From: DALYLB01 sp046154695
GTDB taxonomy: Bacteria; Acidobacteriota; Blastocatellia; RBC074
Direction of reading: 5' to 3'
Length of the DNA: 21,623 nucleotides
NCBI GenBank assembly: GCA_046154695.1
Contig: JBJXFI010000318.1
Location: 1 to 21,623, forward strand
This document shows, one piece after another, positions 12,293 through 21,623 of the stretch. The first letter of the stretch is position 1; each line of letters opens with the position of its first letter. The notes below the pieces were generated by a model. That model searched no databases, was not told where the DNA came from, and saw only the letters and a list, made by a program, of their open reading frames with translations. The position numbers and the translations under genes are program-made.

Positions 12293-12434
12293 GGCACAAG
12301 CTGTCCAGCTTGTGCCGCAGCCACCAGACACTCCCGGAAAAAGACCGTGCCTCGAACGAGACCACTTCCGCCGTGCGGGCGCCGGAATCTTCACGCCCGC
12401 CCTCACACTCGGCACAAGCTGGACAGCTTGTGCC
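12293..12434. repeat. 142-base segment bounded by two mutually inverted 24-base palindromes
   Basis: Each end is a near-perfect palindrome with 11-bp arms (GGCACAAGCTG pairing with CAGCTTGTGCC) and a 2-base centre: TC at 12293-12316, GA at 12411-12434. The two copies are therefore exact reverse complements of each other. Between them a third hairpin pairs GCGGGCG (12375-12381) with CGCCCGC (12394-12400). The segment has no coding potential and resembles a clustered REP-like or MITE-like element. No target-site duplication is evident. Confidence 0.8.
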
Positions 12435-12496
12435 GCCATGCTTTTCATTGTTTTTGGAAGGGGCGTGCACATTTTCGCGCCATCGCCGGGCGCGCC

Positions 12497-13270
12497 TTAC
12501 GATGGGATCTCGCCGCGCAGAAAGGCGCGCACCTTTTTTAGGTCTTCCCATGCCTCGCGCTTCTTGTCGGGAGAGCGCAACAGATAGGCCGGATGAAAAG
12601 TGGGGATCACCTTGATCCCGGCATCGCGGGGATAGTCCTGCAACGTGCCGCGCAACTGGGTGATGCCGACCCGGGTCTGCAGCAGGGCCTGCGTCGCCGG
12701 ATTGCCGAGCGTGACGATGACTTTGGGTCGAATGGCGGCGATCTGGCGGAAGAGAAACGGGCTGCAGGCCTTGACCTCGGCGGGTTCGGGCGTTCGATTC
12801 CCCGGCGGGCGCGACTTCACGACATTGGCGATATAGACATCCTCGCGCCTGAATTCGATCGCCTCGATCATCCGTGTCAGCAACTGCCCGGCGCGCCCGA
12901 CAAAGGGACGTCCCGAGGCGTCCTCGTCCGCGCCGGGCCCCTCGCCCACGAACATCAACTCGGCCTTCGGATTGCCTTCGCCGAAGACGATGTTCGCGCG
13001 CGTCGACCAGAGCTGGCAGCGCCGGCAATCGCCGAGGTCGGCGCGGATCTCCTCGAGCGTTTCGATCTGCCGCGGCGCCTCGAAAAGCGCGGCGGGCTCA
13101 GGACTCTCCGGCATAGCTGGTTCCGGTGCGGACAGAATGATCGGCGCCGCCGCCGCGACATCCGGCTGCGGCACAGCCTCTCCGATGTGCGTCACCCCGA
13201 TCTCGCGCAGATAGCGCAGATGCTCGGCCGCCTGTCCGATTATCTCTCGAAGTTCGTCGGGTGGAAGCAT
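12497..13270 (-). CDS. Uracil-DNA glycosylase, family 4-like, with one Fe-S cysteine replaced
   Basis: A 257-residue protein starting at ATG 13270 (MLPPDELREI). It removes uracil from DNA in base-excision repair. Residues 1-70 are a variable leader. The catalytic domain has motif A GEGPGADEDASGRPFVGRAG (110-129) and motif B HPAYLL with His226. Family 4 enzymes normally hold a 4Fe-4S cluster with four cysteines. Here Cys82, Cys85 and Cys169 are present, but the third position, usually in a KCRPP context, is Ser153 (VVKSRPPGNRTP). The cluster may be absent, three-ligated or different. The gene ends the yicC-gmk-rpoZ-coaBC unit, 52 bases after coaBC. There is no Shine-Dalgarno, because the start codon directly follows a heptamer repeat. 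A longer start (up to 13408) would overlap coaBC and looks non-conserved. Confidence 0.93.
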   Translation of the reverse strand: MLPPDELREIIGQAAEHLRYLREIGVTHIGEAVPQPDVAAAAPIILSAPEPAMPESPEPAALFEAPRQIETLEEIRADLGDCRRCQLWSTRANIVFGEGNPKAELMFVGEGPGADEDASGRPFVGRAGQLLTRMIEAIEFRREDVYIANVVKSRPPGNRTPEPAEVKACSPFLFRQIAAIRPKVIVTLGNPATQALLQTRVGITQLRGTLQDYPRDAGIKVIPTFHPAYLLRSPDKKREAWEDLKKVRAFLRGEIPS

Positions 13271-13293
13271 GGTTGTCAGTTGTCGGTTGCCGG
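13271..13293 (-). repeat. CCGRCAA heptamer repeat abutting the udg start codon
   Basis: Read on the minus strand, 13293-13271 is CCGGCAA, CCGACAA, CTGACAA, CC, followed immediately by the ATG of the glycosylase gene. It matches the carB-leader array at 6070-6096 in unit and orientation. It occupies the place where a ribosome-binding site would be expected. Confidence 0.8.
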
Positions 13294-13322
13294 AAGACCG
13301 GGGCGCATGTATCTGCAAGCGG

Positions 13323-14531
13323 CTACGATTGAAGAGCCAGAATCTCATCGAGAATACGGTCCGCCATCTCACGCTTGCTCTGGAGGGGCAGAGTGATGCG
13401 CCGGCCATCGCGCCCGAGGATCACGGCGGCATTGGCGTCGGCGTCGAAGCCGGCGTCGGCGCGAAGGATGTCGTTGGCGACGATCAGGTCCATTCTCTTT
13501 TCGCGGAGCTTCTTCTCGGCGTATTCGAGCACAGCCTGCGATTCGGCGGCGAAGCCGACGACGAGACGGCCATTCCGGTTCGGATCGGCGCCGACGGCGG
13601 CGATGATGTCTTCGGTCGCTTGGAGTTCAAGCGTGATCGTTTTCCGCCCGTTCTTTTTGATCTTCTGTCCGGCCCGCGCGACCGGCCGGAAGTCCGCCAC
13701 GGCGGCGCAGCCGATGAAGACGGACGCTTCAGCGACCCGGCTCATCACGGCCTCGTACATCTCGCGCGTCGAACGGACGCCCAGGGTCTCGATGTGGACG
13801 GGCGGAGAGAGGTTCGTCGGACCGGAGACCAGGATCACGCGCGCGCCGCGGTCCCTCGCCGCTTCCGCCAGCGCATAGCCCATCTTGCCGGAGGAGCGAT
13901 TGGTGATGAAGCGGACGGGATCCAGATCCTCGACCGTCGGCCCGGCCGTGATCAGCACCCGCCGGCCGGCAAAATCGCCGGGGCGGGGCGCGGAGGATGC
14001 GCCTGTCAGAATGGCCATCGCCCGCGCGACGATCTCTTCCGGCTCCGCGAGGCGGCCGACCCCGACCTCCCCGCAGGCCTGATATCCGGTTCCGGGCTCG
14101 ACAAAATGGACGCCCCGTTCCCGCAGCGTCCGCAGATTCCCCTGCGTCGCCGGATGATTCCACATCTCGACGTTCATCGCCGGCGCGATCAAGACGGGAT
14201 TTGTGTTCGAAAGATAGACCGTCGAGAGGAAATCGTCGGCGATTCCGTGGGCGAACCGGGCGAGAATATTCGACGTCGCGGGCGCGACCAGAAACAGGTC
14301 GGCTTCGCGCGCCACCGAGATGTGCTCGATGGACGCGTAATCCGGCCGGTCGAACATCTCGACGATCACGGGTCGTCCGGAGAGCGCCTCGAACGTCAGC
14401 GGGCGCACGAACTCCGTCGCATGCCGGGTCATGATCACCCGCACCTCGACATCGCGCTTCTGCAGCCCGCGAAGAATCTCGGCGGCCTTGTAGGCGCCGA
14501 TGCAGCCTGTCACCCCCAGAAGAATCCTCAT
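13323..14531 (-). CDS. coaBC: Bifunctional phosphopantothenoylcysteine decarboxylase/phosphopantothenate-cysteine ligase
   Basis: A 402-residue fusion protein of normal length carrying two consecutive steps of coenzyme A synthesis. The N-terminal CoaC flavoprotein domain (about 1-180) shows the catalytic His70 (EHISVARE), the substrate clamp PAMNVEMW (117-124) and the active-site Cys153 in GYQACGEVGVGR. The C-terminal CoaB domain (about 188-400) shows ITAGPTVEDLDPVRFITN followed by RSSGKMG (Asn211) and the lysine motif QKIKK (289-293). It converts 4'-phosphopantothenate plus cysteine to 4'-phosphopantetheine, using CTP and FMN. It lies 31 bases after rpoZ and 52 bases before udg on the same strand, in the order commonly seen with gmk and rpoZ. 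Confidence 0.97.
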   Translation of the reverse strand: MRILLGVTGCIGAYKAAEILRGLQKRDVEVRVIMTRHATEFVRPLTFEALSGRPVIVEMFDRPDYASIEHISVAREADLFLVAPATSNILARFAHGIADDFLSTVYLSNTNPVLIAPAMNVEMWNHPATQGNLRTLRERGVHFVEPGTGYQACGEVGVGRLAEPEEIVARAMAILTGASSAPRPGDFAGRRVLITAGPTVEDLDPVRFITNRSSGKMGYALAEAARDRGARVILVSGPTNLSPPVHIETLGVRSTREMYEAVMSRVAEASVFIGCAAVADFRPVARAGQKIKKNGRKTITLELQATEDIIAAVGADPNRNGRLVVGFAAESQAVLEYAEKKLREKRMDLIVANDILRADAGFDADANAAVILGRDGRRITLPLQSKREMADRILDEILALQS

Positions 14532-14562
14532 ACCATCCGCTACCGCCGGCGCCGCAGCGCCT

Positions 14563-14781
14563 CTATTTTTCGGCCTTCTCGGTCAATTCGAAATTGACGA
14601 GGCCCTGACTGACCTCTTCGAGCGCGATGCGCGTGGGCTTGACGCTCGTGATGCGAATCCGCGGCAGGGCCCCCTTTTGAATCTGCTTGCTGCGCTTGGC
14701 CGCAATCAGAATCATGCGATATTTGCTGTCGATCGCGGGGGCCTCAAACTCCTCGTATTCCAGGTCCTCGTTATAGCTCAT
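14563..14781 (-). CDS. rpoZ: DNA-directed RNA polymerase omega subunit
   Basis: A 72-residue protein from ATG 14781, with GGAGG 11 bases upstream. The frame is open further upstream but would overlap gmk. The core matches the omega fold: AIDSKYRMILIAAKRSKQIQ, then RIRITSVKPTRIALEEVSQG, where the last part corresponds to the conserved helix that cradles the beta' C-terminus. Omega assists assembly of RNA polymerase and, in some phyla, ppGpp sensing. The acidic N-terminus (NEDLEYEEFE) is a lineage-specific extension. It lies 17 bases after gmk and 31 bases before coaBC, the classical arrangement. Confidence 0.93.
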   Translation of the reverse strand: MSYNEDLEYEEFEAPAIDSKYRMILIAAKRSKQIQKGALPRIRITSVKPTRIALEEVSQGLVNFELTEKAEK

Positions 14782-14798
14782 TGCTTTCGTGCCTCCAA

Positions 14799-15410
14799 TT
14801 ATTCGATAAACGTGTTCAGAATCCGGTCGGCCAGCGGTTTGCGCCGCGCCATGCGGCATCGCTCGGCCGTGATGATGGCGGCGAGTTCCGTCGCCGCCTG
14901 ATCGAGACTGTCATTGATGACGAGATAATCGTACTTCCCGCGCGCGTCGACCTCCGCCCGGGCATTCTTCAATCGAATTTCCAAATCCTGCCGCCCGTTG
15001 ACGCCGCGCGTATTGAGCCGGCCGGCCATCGCTTCGAACGACGGGGGCAGAATGAAGACGCTCACGGCATCCGGGAAGATGCCCCGCGCGATCTCCGCGC
15101 CCCGGACATCGATCGTCAGGATCACATCGAATCCCCCCTCGCGCAAGCGCTCGACCTGCGATCGCGAGGTGCCGTATAGATTGCCATAGACCTCGGCCCA
15201 TTCCAGCAGCTCGCCGCGAACGATCATGGCCTCGAACTCCTCGCGGGAAACGAAGTGATAATGGACGCCCTCCTCCTCCCCTTCGCGCCGGGGCCGGGAG
15301 GTGAACGAGATCGACGGCTTGACGCGCGGATCGCGCGCGGCCGCCTCGGCCACCAGAGTCGTCTTCCCCGCCCCCGACGGGGCCGAAACGATGATCAGAT
15401 TTCCCTTCAT
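14799..15410 (-). CDS. gmk: Guanylate kinase
   Basis: A 203-residue protein phosphorylating GMP to GDP with ATP. The P-loop is SAPSGAGKTTLV (9-20). The GMP-binding segment is SISFTSRPRREGEEEGVHYH, followed by FVSREEFEAM, LLEWAEVYGNLYGT and DVRGAEIARGIFPDAVSVFI, all family hallmarks. Length is normal. It starts at ATG 15410 with only a weak AGG upstream, 36 bases after yicC, which suggests translation from a polycistronic message with yicC and rpoZ. Confidence 0.97.
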   Translation of the reverse strand: MKGNLIIVSAPSGAGKTTLVAEAAARDPRVKPSISFTSRPRREGEEEGVHYHFVSREEFEAMIVRGELLEWAEVYGNLYGTSRSQVERLREGGFDVILTIDVRGAEIARGIFPDAVSVFILPPSFEAMAGRLNTRGVNGRQDLEIRLKNARAEVDARGKYDYLVINDSLDQAATELAAIITAERCRMARRKPLADRILNTFIE

Positions 15411-15446
15411 ACCTGAATGATGGATCGAACCCGCCGGGGTCCGCCG

Positions 15447-16322
<876 letters not shown>

Positions 16323-16341
16323 AATCTTTTCACAATTGAGG

Positions 16342-16470
16342 GTTGATAATTGAGAGTTGATAGTTGATCGCGGGGAGTTGAGAGTGGGGAGTTGATGATC
16401 GATAGATGATTGATAATTATGATCGGGGCCGATGCCACACTATCAACTATCAACTATCAACTATCAACTA

Positions 16471-16482
<12 letters not shown>
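16342..16482. repeat. TATCAAC heptamer array with an inverted partner
   Basis: Six perfect tandem copies of TATCAAC occupy 16441-16482. On the other side of the gap, the complementary unit GTTGATA appears at 16342-16348 and 16356-16362, with GTTGATC at 16363-16369 and further degenerate copies (GTTGATGATCGATAGATGAT). AGTTGATAGTTGAT (16355-16368) can pair with the array to form a large hairpin with a loop of about 75-110 bases. The array overlaps the end of the ABC exporter gene and lies upstream of yicC. Confidence 0.9.
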
Positions 16483-18288
<1,806 letters not shown>

Positions 18289-18365
18289 CGGCAATCGCGA
18301 TGCGGTCGGTACTTTCGCGCGCGCCGCTGAAACAGCGGGGACGGCACGAACGGCGGAAAAGAGAG

Positions 18366-18395
18366 ATTATAGTTGGCTTCGGAAATGAGCGTCAA
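18366..18395 (-). promoter_or_regulatory. Sigma70-type promoter for the ABC exporter
   Basis: The minus strand carries TTGACG (18395-18390), an 18-base spacer and a perfect TATAAT (18371-18366). The predicted transcript start is near 18359, giving a leader of about 70 bases before the ATG at 18288. Confidence 0.7.
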
Positions 18396-18426
18396 CAAGG
18401 TCATTCATTTTCTCCCGGGGCCAAGC

Positions 18427-18456
18427 TTGCCTGCCGCGCCCGCCCGCGCTTATGAT
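18427..18456 (+). promoter_or_regulatory. Possible promoter for the DUF5522-like gene
   Basis: TTGCCT (18427-18432) and TATGAT (18451-18456) are spaced by 18 bases, matching 4/6 and 5/6 of consensus. Transcription would start near 18463, leaving a leader of about ten bases before ATG 18472, which fits the lack of a Shine-Dalgarno. The match is modest. Confidence 0.4.
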
Positions 18457-18471
18457 GTCCCCCTCGTGCAT

Positions 18472-18726
18472 ATGGCGCAAAACTTCCCGACACCAGCGAG
18501 GCGAAACAATTCCTCGGAACCACTCATCGAGGAGGAGGACTACTATTTCGAGGGCGGCCTGATGGTCTTCACGCGCGCCTGGTTTCTCAAACGGGGCTCT
18601 TGCTGTGGCTCGGGCTGCCGGCATTGCCCATATCTTCCCCGCGGCGTTTTCGGAACGACGACCGTCGCGCCCGAGCCCCTCTCGGCGCCGCGCGCCCGAA
18701 CGAACGGGCCGGGAGGCGAGGATTGA
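18472..18726 (+). CDS. Small Cys-rich DUF5522-like protein
   Basis: An 84-residue protein. The core EEDYYFEGGLMVFTRAWFLK followed by RGSCCGSGCRHCPY is the signature of the small DUF5522 family, whose members carry CCGxGCxHCPY. The cysteines at 44, 45, 49 and 52 are placed to bind zinc or an iron-sulfur centre. Function is unknown. ATG 18472 is preferred because upstream extension to a TTG at 18373 runs through the exporter promoter and adds unconserved sequence. There is no Shine-Dalgarno, and translation may be near-leaderless. The tail after residue 55 is Pro/Arg-rich and probably disordered. The gene is divergent from the exporter and lies 146 bases before the HerA-like gene. Confidence 0.8.
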   Translation: MAQNFPTPARRNNSSEPLIEEEDYYFEGGLMVFTRAWFLKRGSCCGSGCRHCPYLPRGVFGTTTVAPEPLSAPRARTNGPGGED

Positions 18727-18728
18727 TT

Positions 18729-18757
18729 TTGACGATCCCGTGGTTTCGGTGGATACT
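18729..18757 (+). promoter_or_regulatory. Likely promoter for the HerA-like ATPase gene
   Basis: TTGACG (18729-18734), a 17-base spacer and GATACT (18752-18757) match 5/6 and 4/6 of the housekeeping consensus. The start near 18764 would give a leader of about 110 bases containing the hairpin at 18788-18849. Confidence 0.5.
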
Positions 18758-18787
18758 TCCGACACTAATTTTTCCCGAAAATCGACT

Positions 18788-18849
18788 GGAGTTCCGTCTT
18801 CAGGCAGTCCGCCGACGGCGAAAGGCCGGGCGCCTGAAGACGAAACGCC
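18788..18849 (+). repeat. Large imperfect hairpin in the leader of the HerA-like gene
   Basis: The left arm GGAGTTCCGTCTTCAGGC (18788-18805) pairs with the right arm (18832-18849) at 16 of 18 positions. The inner 11 bp (CGTCTTCAGGC) are perfect. The 26-base loop is G+C-rich and can fold again. The arm pattern (GGAGTTCC...TTCAGGC) looks like a dispersed intergenic palindrome. It ends about 13 bases before the GAGGAGG ribosome-binding site, so it could affect translation or mRNA stability. Confidence 0.75.
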
Positions 18850-18872
18850 GAACGGGTTCCTGAGGAGGACTG

Positions 18873-20339
<1,467 letters not shown>

Positions 20340-20355
20340 GCCTCAATTTTTCCAA

Positions 20356-20367
20356 GCCCTTCGGGGC
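20356..20367 (+). other. Small hairpin with TTCG tetraloop
   Basis: GCCC-TTCG-GGGC forms a short stem with the very stable C(UUCG)G tetraloop in RNA, 16 bases after the HerA-like stop and 44 bases before the sulfite oxidase start. It has no T-tract downstream, so termination is doubtful. Confidence 0.35.
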
Positions 20368-20411
20368 GAACTTTCCGCGATTTCACGGGCAATTTTACTT
20401 TCGAGGTCTTA

Positions 20412-21590
20412 ATGAAACGAAACCAGAATCGACACACATTGACGCGCCGGGATCTGATCGCCGGCGCGGGACAGGCCGGCGCGGGAATCGCGTTGAGCCG
20501 CCTGCTGCCGGAATCGGCGTTCGCGCAAAGCGGGATCAAGGGGAAGGAGCGGCTGATCGTACGCAGCATGCGTCCGGAAGATCTTGAGACGCCGGTGGGG
20601 CTGCTCAACACGTGGATCACGCCGAACGATCTGTTTTACGTGCGGCATCACGGCTATGCGGCGAACGTCGAGGCCGGCTCCTGGAAGCTGACGGTGGACG
20701 GGGAGGTCGCGCAGCCCCTGACCCTCACGCTCGATGAATTGAAGAAGATGCCGAAGGCCGCCGTGACGGTGACGCTGGAGTGCGCGGGCAATGGCAGGTC
20801 GTTCTATGATCCGCCGGTTGCGGGGATTCAATGGGAGAAGGGGGCCGTCGGCACGGCGCGATTCAGCGGCGTGCGCCTGGGCGATGTGCTGAAACGGGCG
20901 GGCGTCAAACCCGCGGGAAGATACGTGGCCATGAACGGGGCGGACAAGGGAGTCGGCAAGCAGCCCGACTTCATACGCAATGTGCCGATGGAGAAGGCGA
21001 TGCATCTCGACACGATCCTGGCCTATGAGATGAACGGCGAGCCGCTGCCGGCCATCCACGGATTCCCGCTTCGGGCGGTCGTCCCGGGATGGGAGGGCGC
21101 ATACGCCGTCAAATGGCTCAATCACCTGCAGGTCATCGACAAGGAGCACGAGGGCTTTTTCGTCAAGACGGCCTACAGGTATCCGACCCGGCGGGTGGCG
21201 CCGGGCGCGGCCGTCGATCCGAAGGATATGGCGCCGCTCACGGGCCTGGTCGTCAAATCGTTCATCAATTCCCCCCTCGAGGGGGCGACGATGAAGCCGG
21301 GGCGCGTGCGGATCGCGGGATTCGCCTGGGCCGGCGAGTCGATGATCTCGAAGGTCGATGTCTCGATGGACAACGGCGCGTCCTGGGTCATGGCCCGGCT
21401 GGGCAGGGAACGCGAGAAATATGCCTGGCAGTCGTTTGAATACGTATTCAACATTCCCGCCGCCGGTTCCTATCTGCTGATGGCGCGCGCCACCGACGAC
21501 CGGGGGCGCGTCCAGCCGGTCGCGCCGCAATGGAATCCGTCCGGCTATCTATGGAACGTGATCGACAAGGTGAGGATTCATGTCGCTTAA
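20412..21590 (+). CDS. SorA-like sulfite oxidase, molybdenum-cofactor enzyme with Tat signal
   Basis: A 392-residue protein. The N-terminus has a twin-arginine signal (LTRRDLIAGAG, residues 10-20) and a hydrophobic stretch ending SAFAQS, so it is exported folded with its cofactor. The molybdopterin-binding domain (about 60-250) carries the Mo-ligating Cys124 in TLECAGNGRSF. The C-terminal Mo-co dimerisation domain (about 285-390) includes RIAGFAWAGESMISKVDVSM and DNGASW. This is the sulfite dehydrogenase fold, oxidising sulfite to sulfate in the periplasm and passing electrons to a cytochrome c. Related enzymes act on other substrates, so the specificity is inferred. GAGG precedes ATG 20412 by 6 bases. 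The next gene overlaps its last 11 bases. Confidence 0.93.
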   Translation: MKRNQNRHTLTRRDLIAGAGQAGAGIALSRLLPESAFAQSGIKGKERLIVRSMRPEDLETPVGLLNTWITPNDLFYVRHHGYAANVEAGSWKLTVDGEVAQPLTLTLDELKKMPKAAVTVTLECAGNGRSFYDPPVAGIQWEKGAVGTARFSGVRLGDVLKRAGVKPAGRYVAMNGADKGVGKQPDFIRNVPMEKAMHLDTILAYEMNGEPLPAIHGFPLRAVVPGWEGAYAVKWLNHLQVIDKEHEGFFVKTAYRYPTRRVAPGAAVDPKDMAPLTGLVVKSFINSPLEGATMKPGRVRIAGFAWAGESMISKVDVSMDNGASWVMARLGREREKYAWQSFEYVFNIPAAGSYLLMARATDDRGRVQPVAPQWNPSGYLWNVIDKVRIHVA

Positions 21591-21623
21591 CCTGAAGACA
21601 TGCAAAATCGCATTCGCGCTGGC
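21580..21623 (+). CDS. Start of a downstream gene overlapping the sulfite oxidase, possibly its cytochrome c subunit (partial)
   Basis: ATG at 21580 begins 11 bases before the end of the sulfite oxidase gene, with GAGG about 5 bases upstream. Fourteen codons are visible, reading MSLNLKTCKIAFAL, which looks like the start of a signal peptide: basic, then hydrophobic. In SorAB-type systems the next gene encodes the c-type cytochrome acceptor SorB, and the overlap suggests a coupled partner subunit. The heme motif, if any, lies beyond the window, so identity is inferred from position only. Confidence 0.55.
   Translation, partial: MSLNLKTCKIAFAL

Noticed and set aside
12293..12434. Insertion sequence with terminal inverted repeats
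   Set aside because: There is no transposase coding capacity and no visible target-site duplication. Only a non-autonomous repeat can be supported.
16423..16455. Heptamer TTGATA as -35 box with CATAAT as -10 box for yicC on the minus strand
   Set aside because: The best pairing needs a 19-base spacer and neither box is perfect. It is noted as a possibility but not annotated.

Overview
The window is about 21.6 kb of G+C-rich bacterial chromosome. The likeliest source is an Acidobacteriota member. The clues are an Oar-like TonB-dependent receptor with an N-terminal carboxypeptidase-regulatory domain, a DUF3857/transglutaminase protein, and the gene order yicC-gmk-rpoZ-coaBC-udg. No rRNA or other phylogenetic marker is present, so this is an inference. 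No tRNA, rRNA, CRISPR array, insertion sequence or phage gene was seen.

Layout. (1) 1-4788, minus strand: the 5' part of a TonB-dependent receptor with a strong sigma70-type promoter, a secreted DUF3857/transglutaminase-like protein, and a small secreted lysine-rich low-complexity protein. (2) 5015-9725, plus strand: a histone-deacetylase-family amidohydrolase, then carB, whose stop codon overlaps the start of a CoA-binding-domain gene. (3) 9788-18288, minus strand: an M23 membrane-anchored peptidase, a D-threonine aldolase/D-serine dehydratase-like PLP enzyme, the housekeeping cluster yicC-gmk-rpoZ-coaBC-udg (transcribed in that order, gaps of 17 to 52 bases), and upstream of it an MsbA-like ABC exporter. 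(4) 18472-21623, plus strand: a small Cys-rich DUF5522-like protein divergent from the exporter, a HerA-like ATPase of the DUF853/YjgR family, a Tat-exported SorA-like sulfite oxidase, and the first 14 codons of an overlapping downstream gene.

How the genes work together. Most are housekeeping or envelope genes. carB serves pyrimidine and arginine synthesis, coaBC makes 4'-phosphopantetheine, gmk and rpoZ serve GTP supply and RNA polymerase, and udg repairs uracil in DNA. The TonB receptor, transglutaminase-like protein, M23 peptidase and lipid exporter act in or across the envelope. The sulfite oxidase probably pairs with whatever the truncated last gene encodes, which may be a cytochrome c.

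The most unusual content lies between the genes. Nearly every larger intergenic gap holds a palindromic or short-period repeat: a 31-bp-arm palindrome built from CACGAAG units, heptamer arrays (CTATCAA, CCGRCAA, ATGACAA) that share a ...CAA pattern, a cluster of hairpins containing two mutually inverted 24-base palindromes, and a large imperfect hairpin in the leader of the HerA-like gene. I found no convincing new defence or enzymatic system. These repeats, and a uracil-DNA glycosylase lacking one of its four expected iron-sulfur cysteines, are the points most worth checking.
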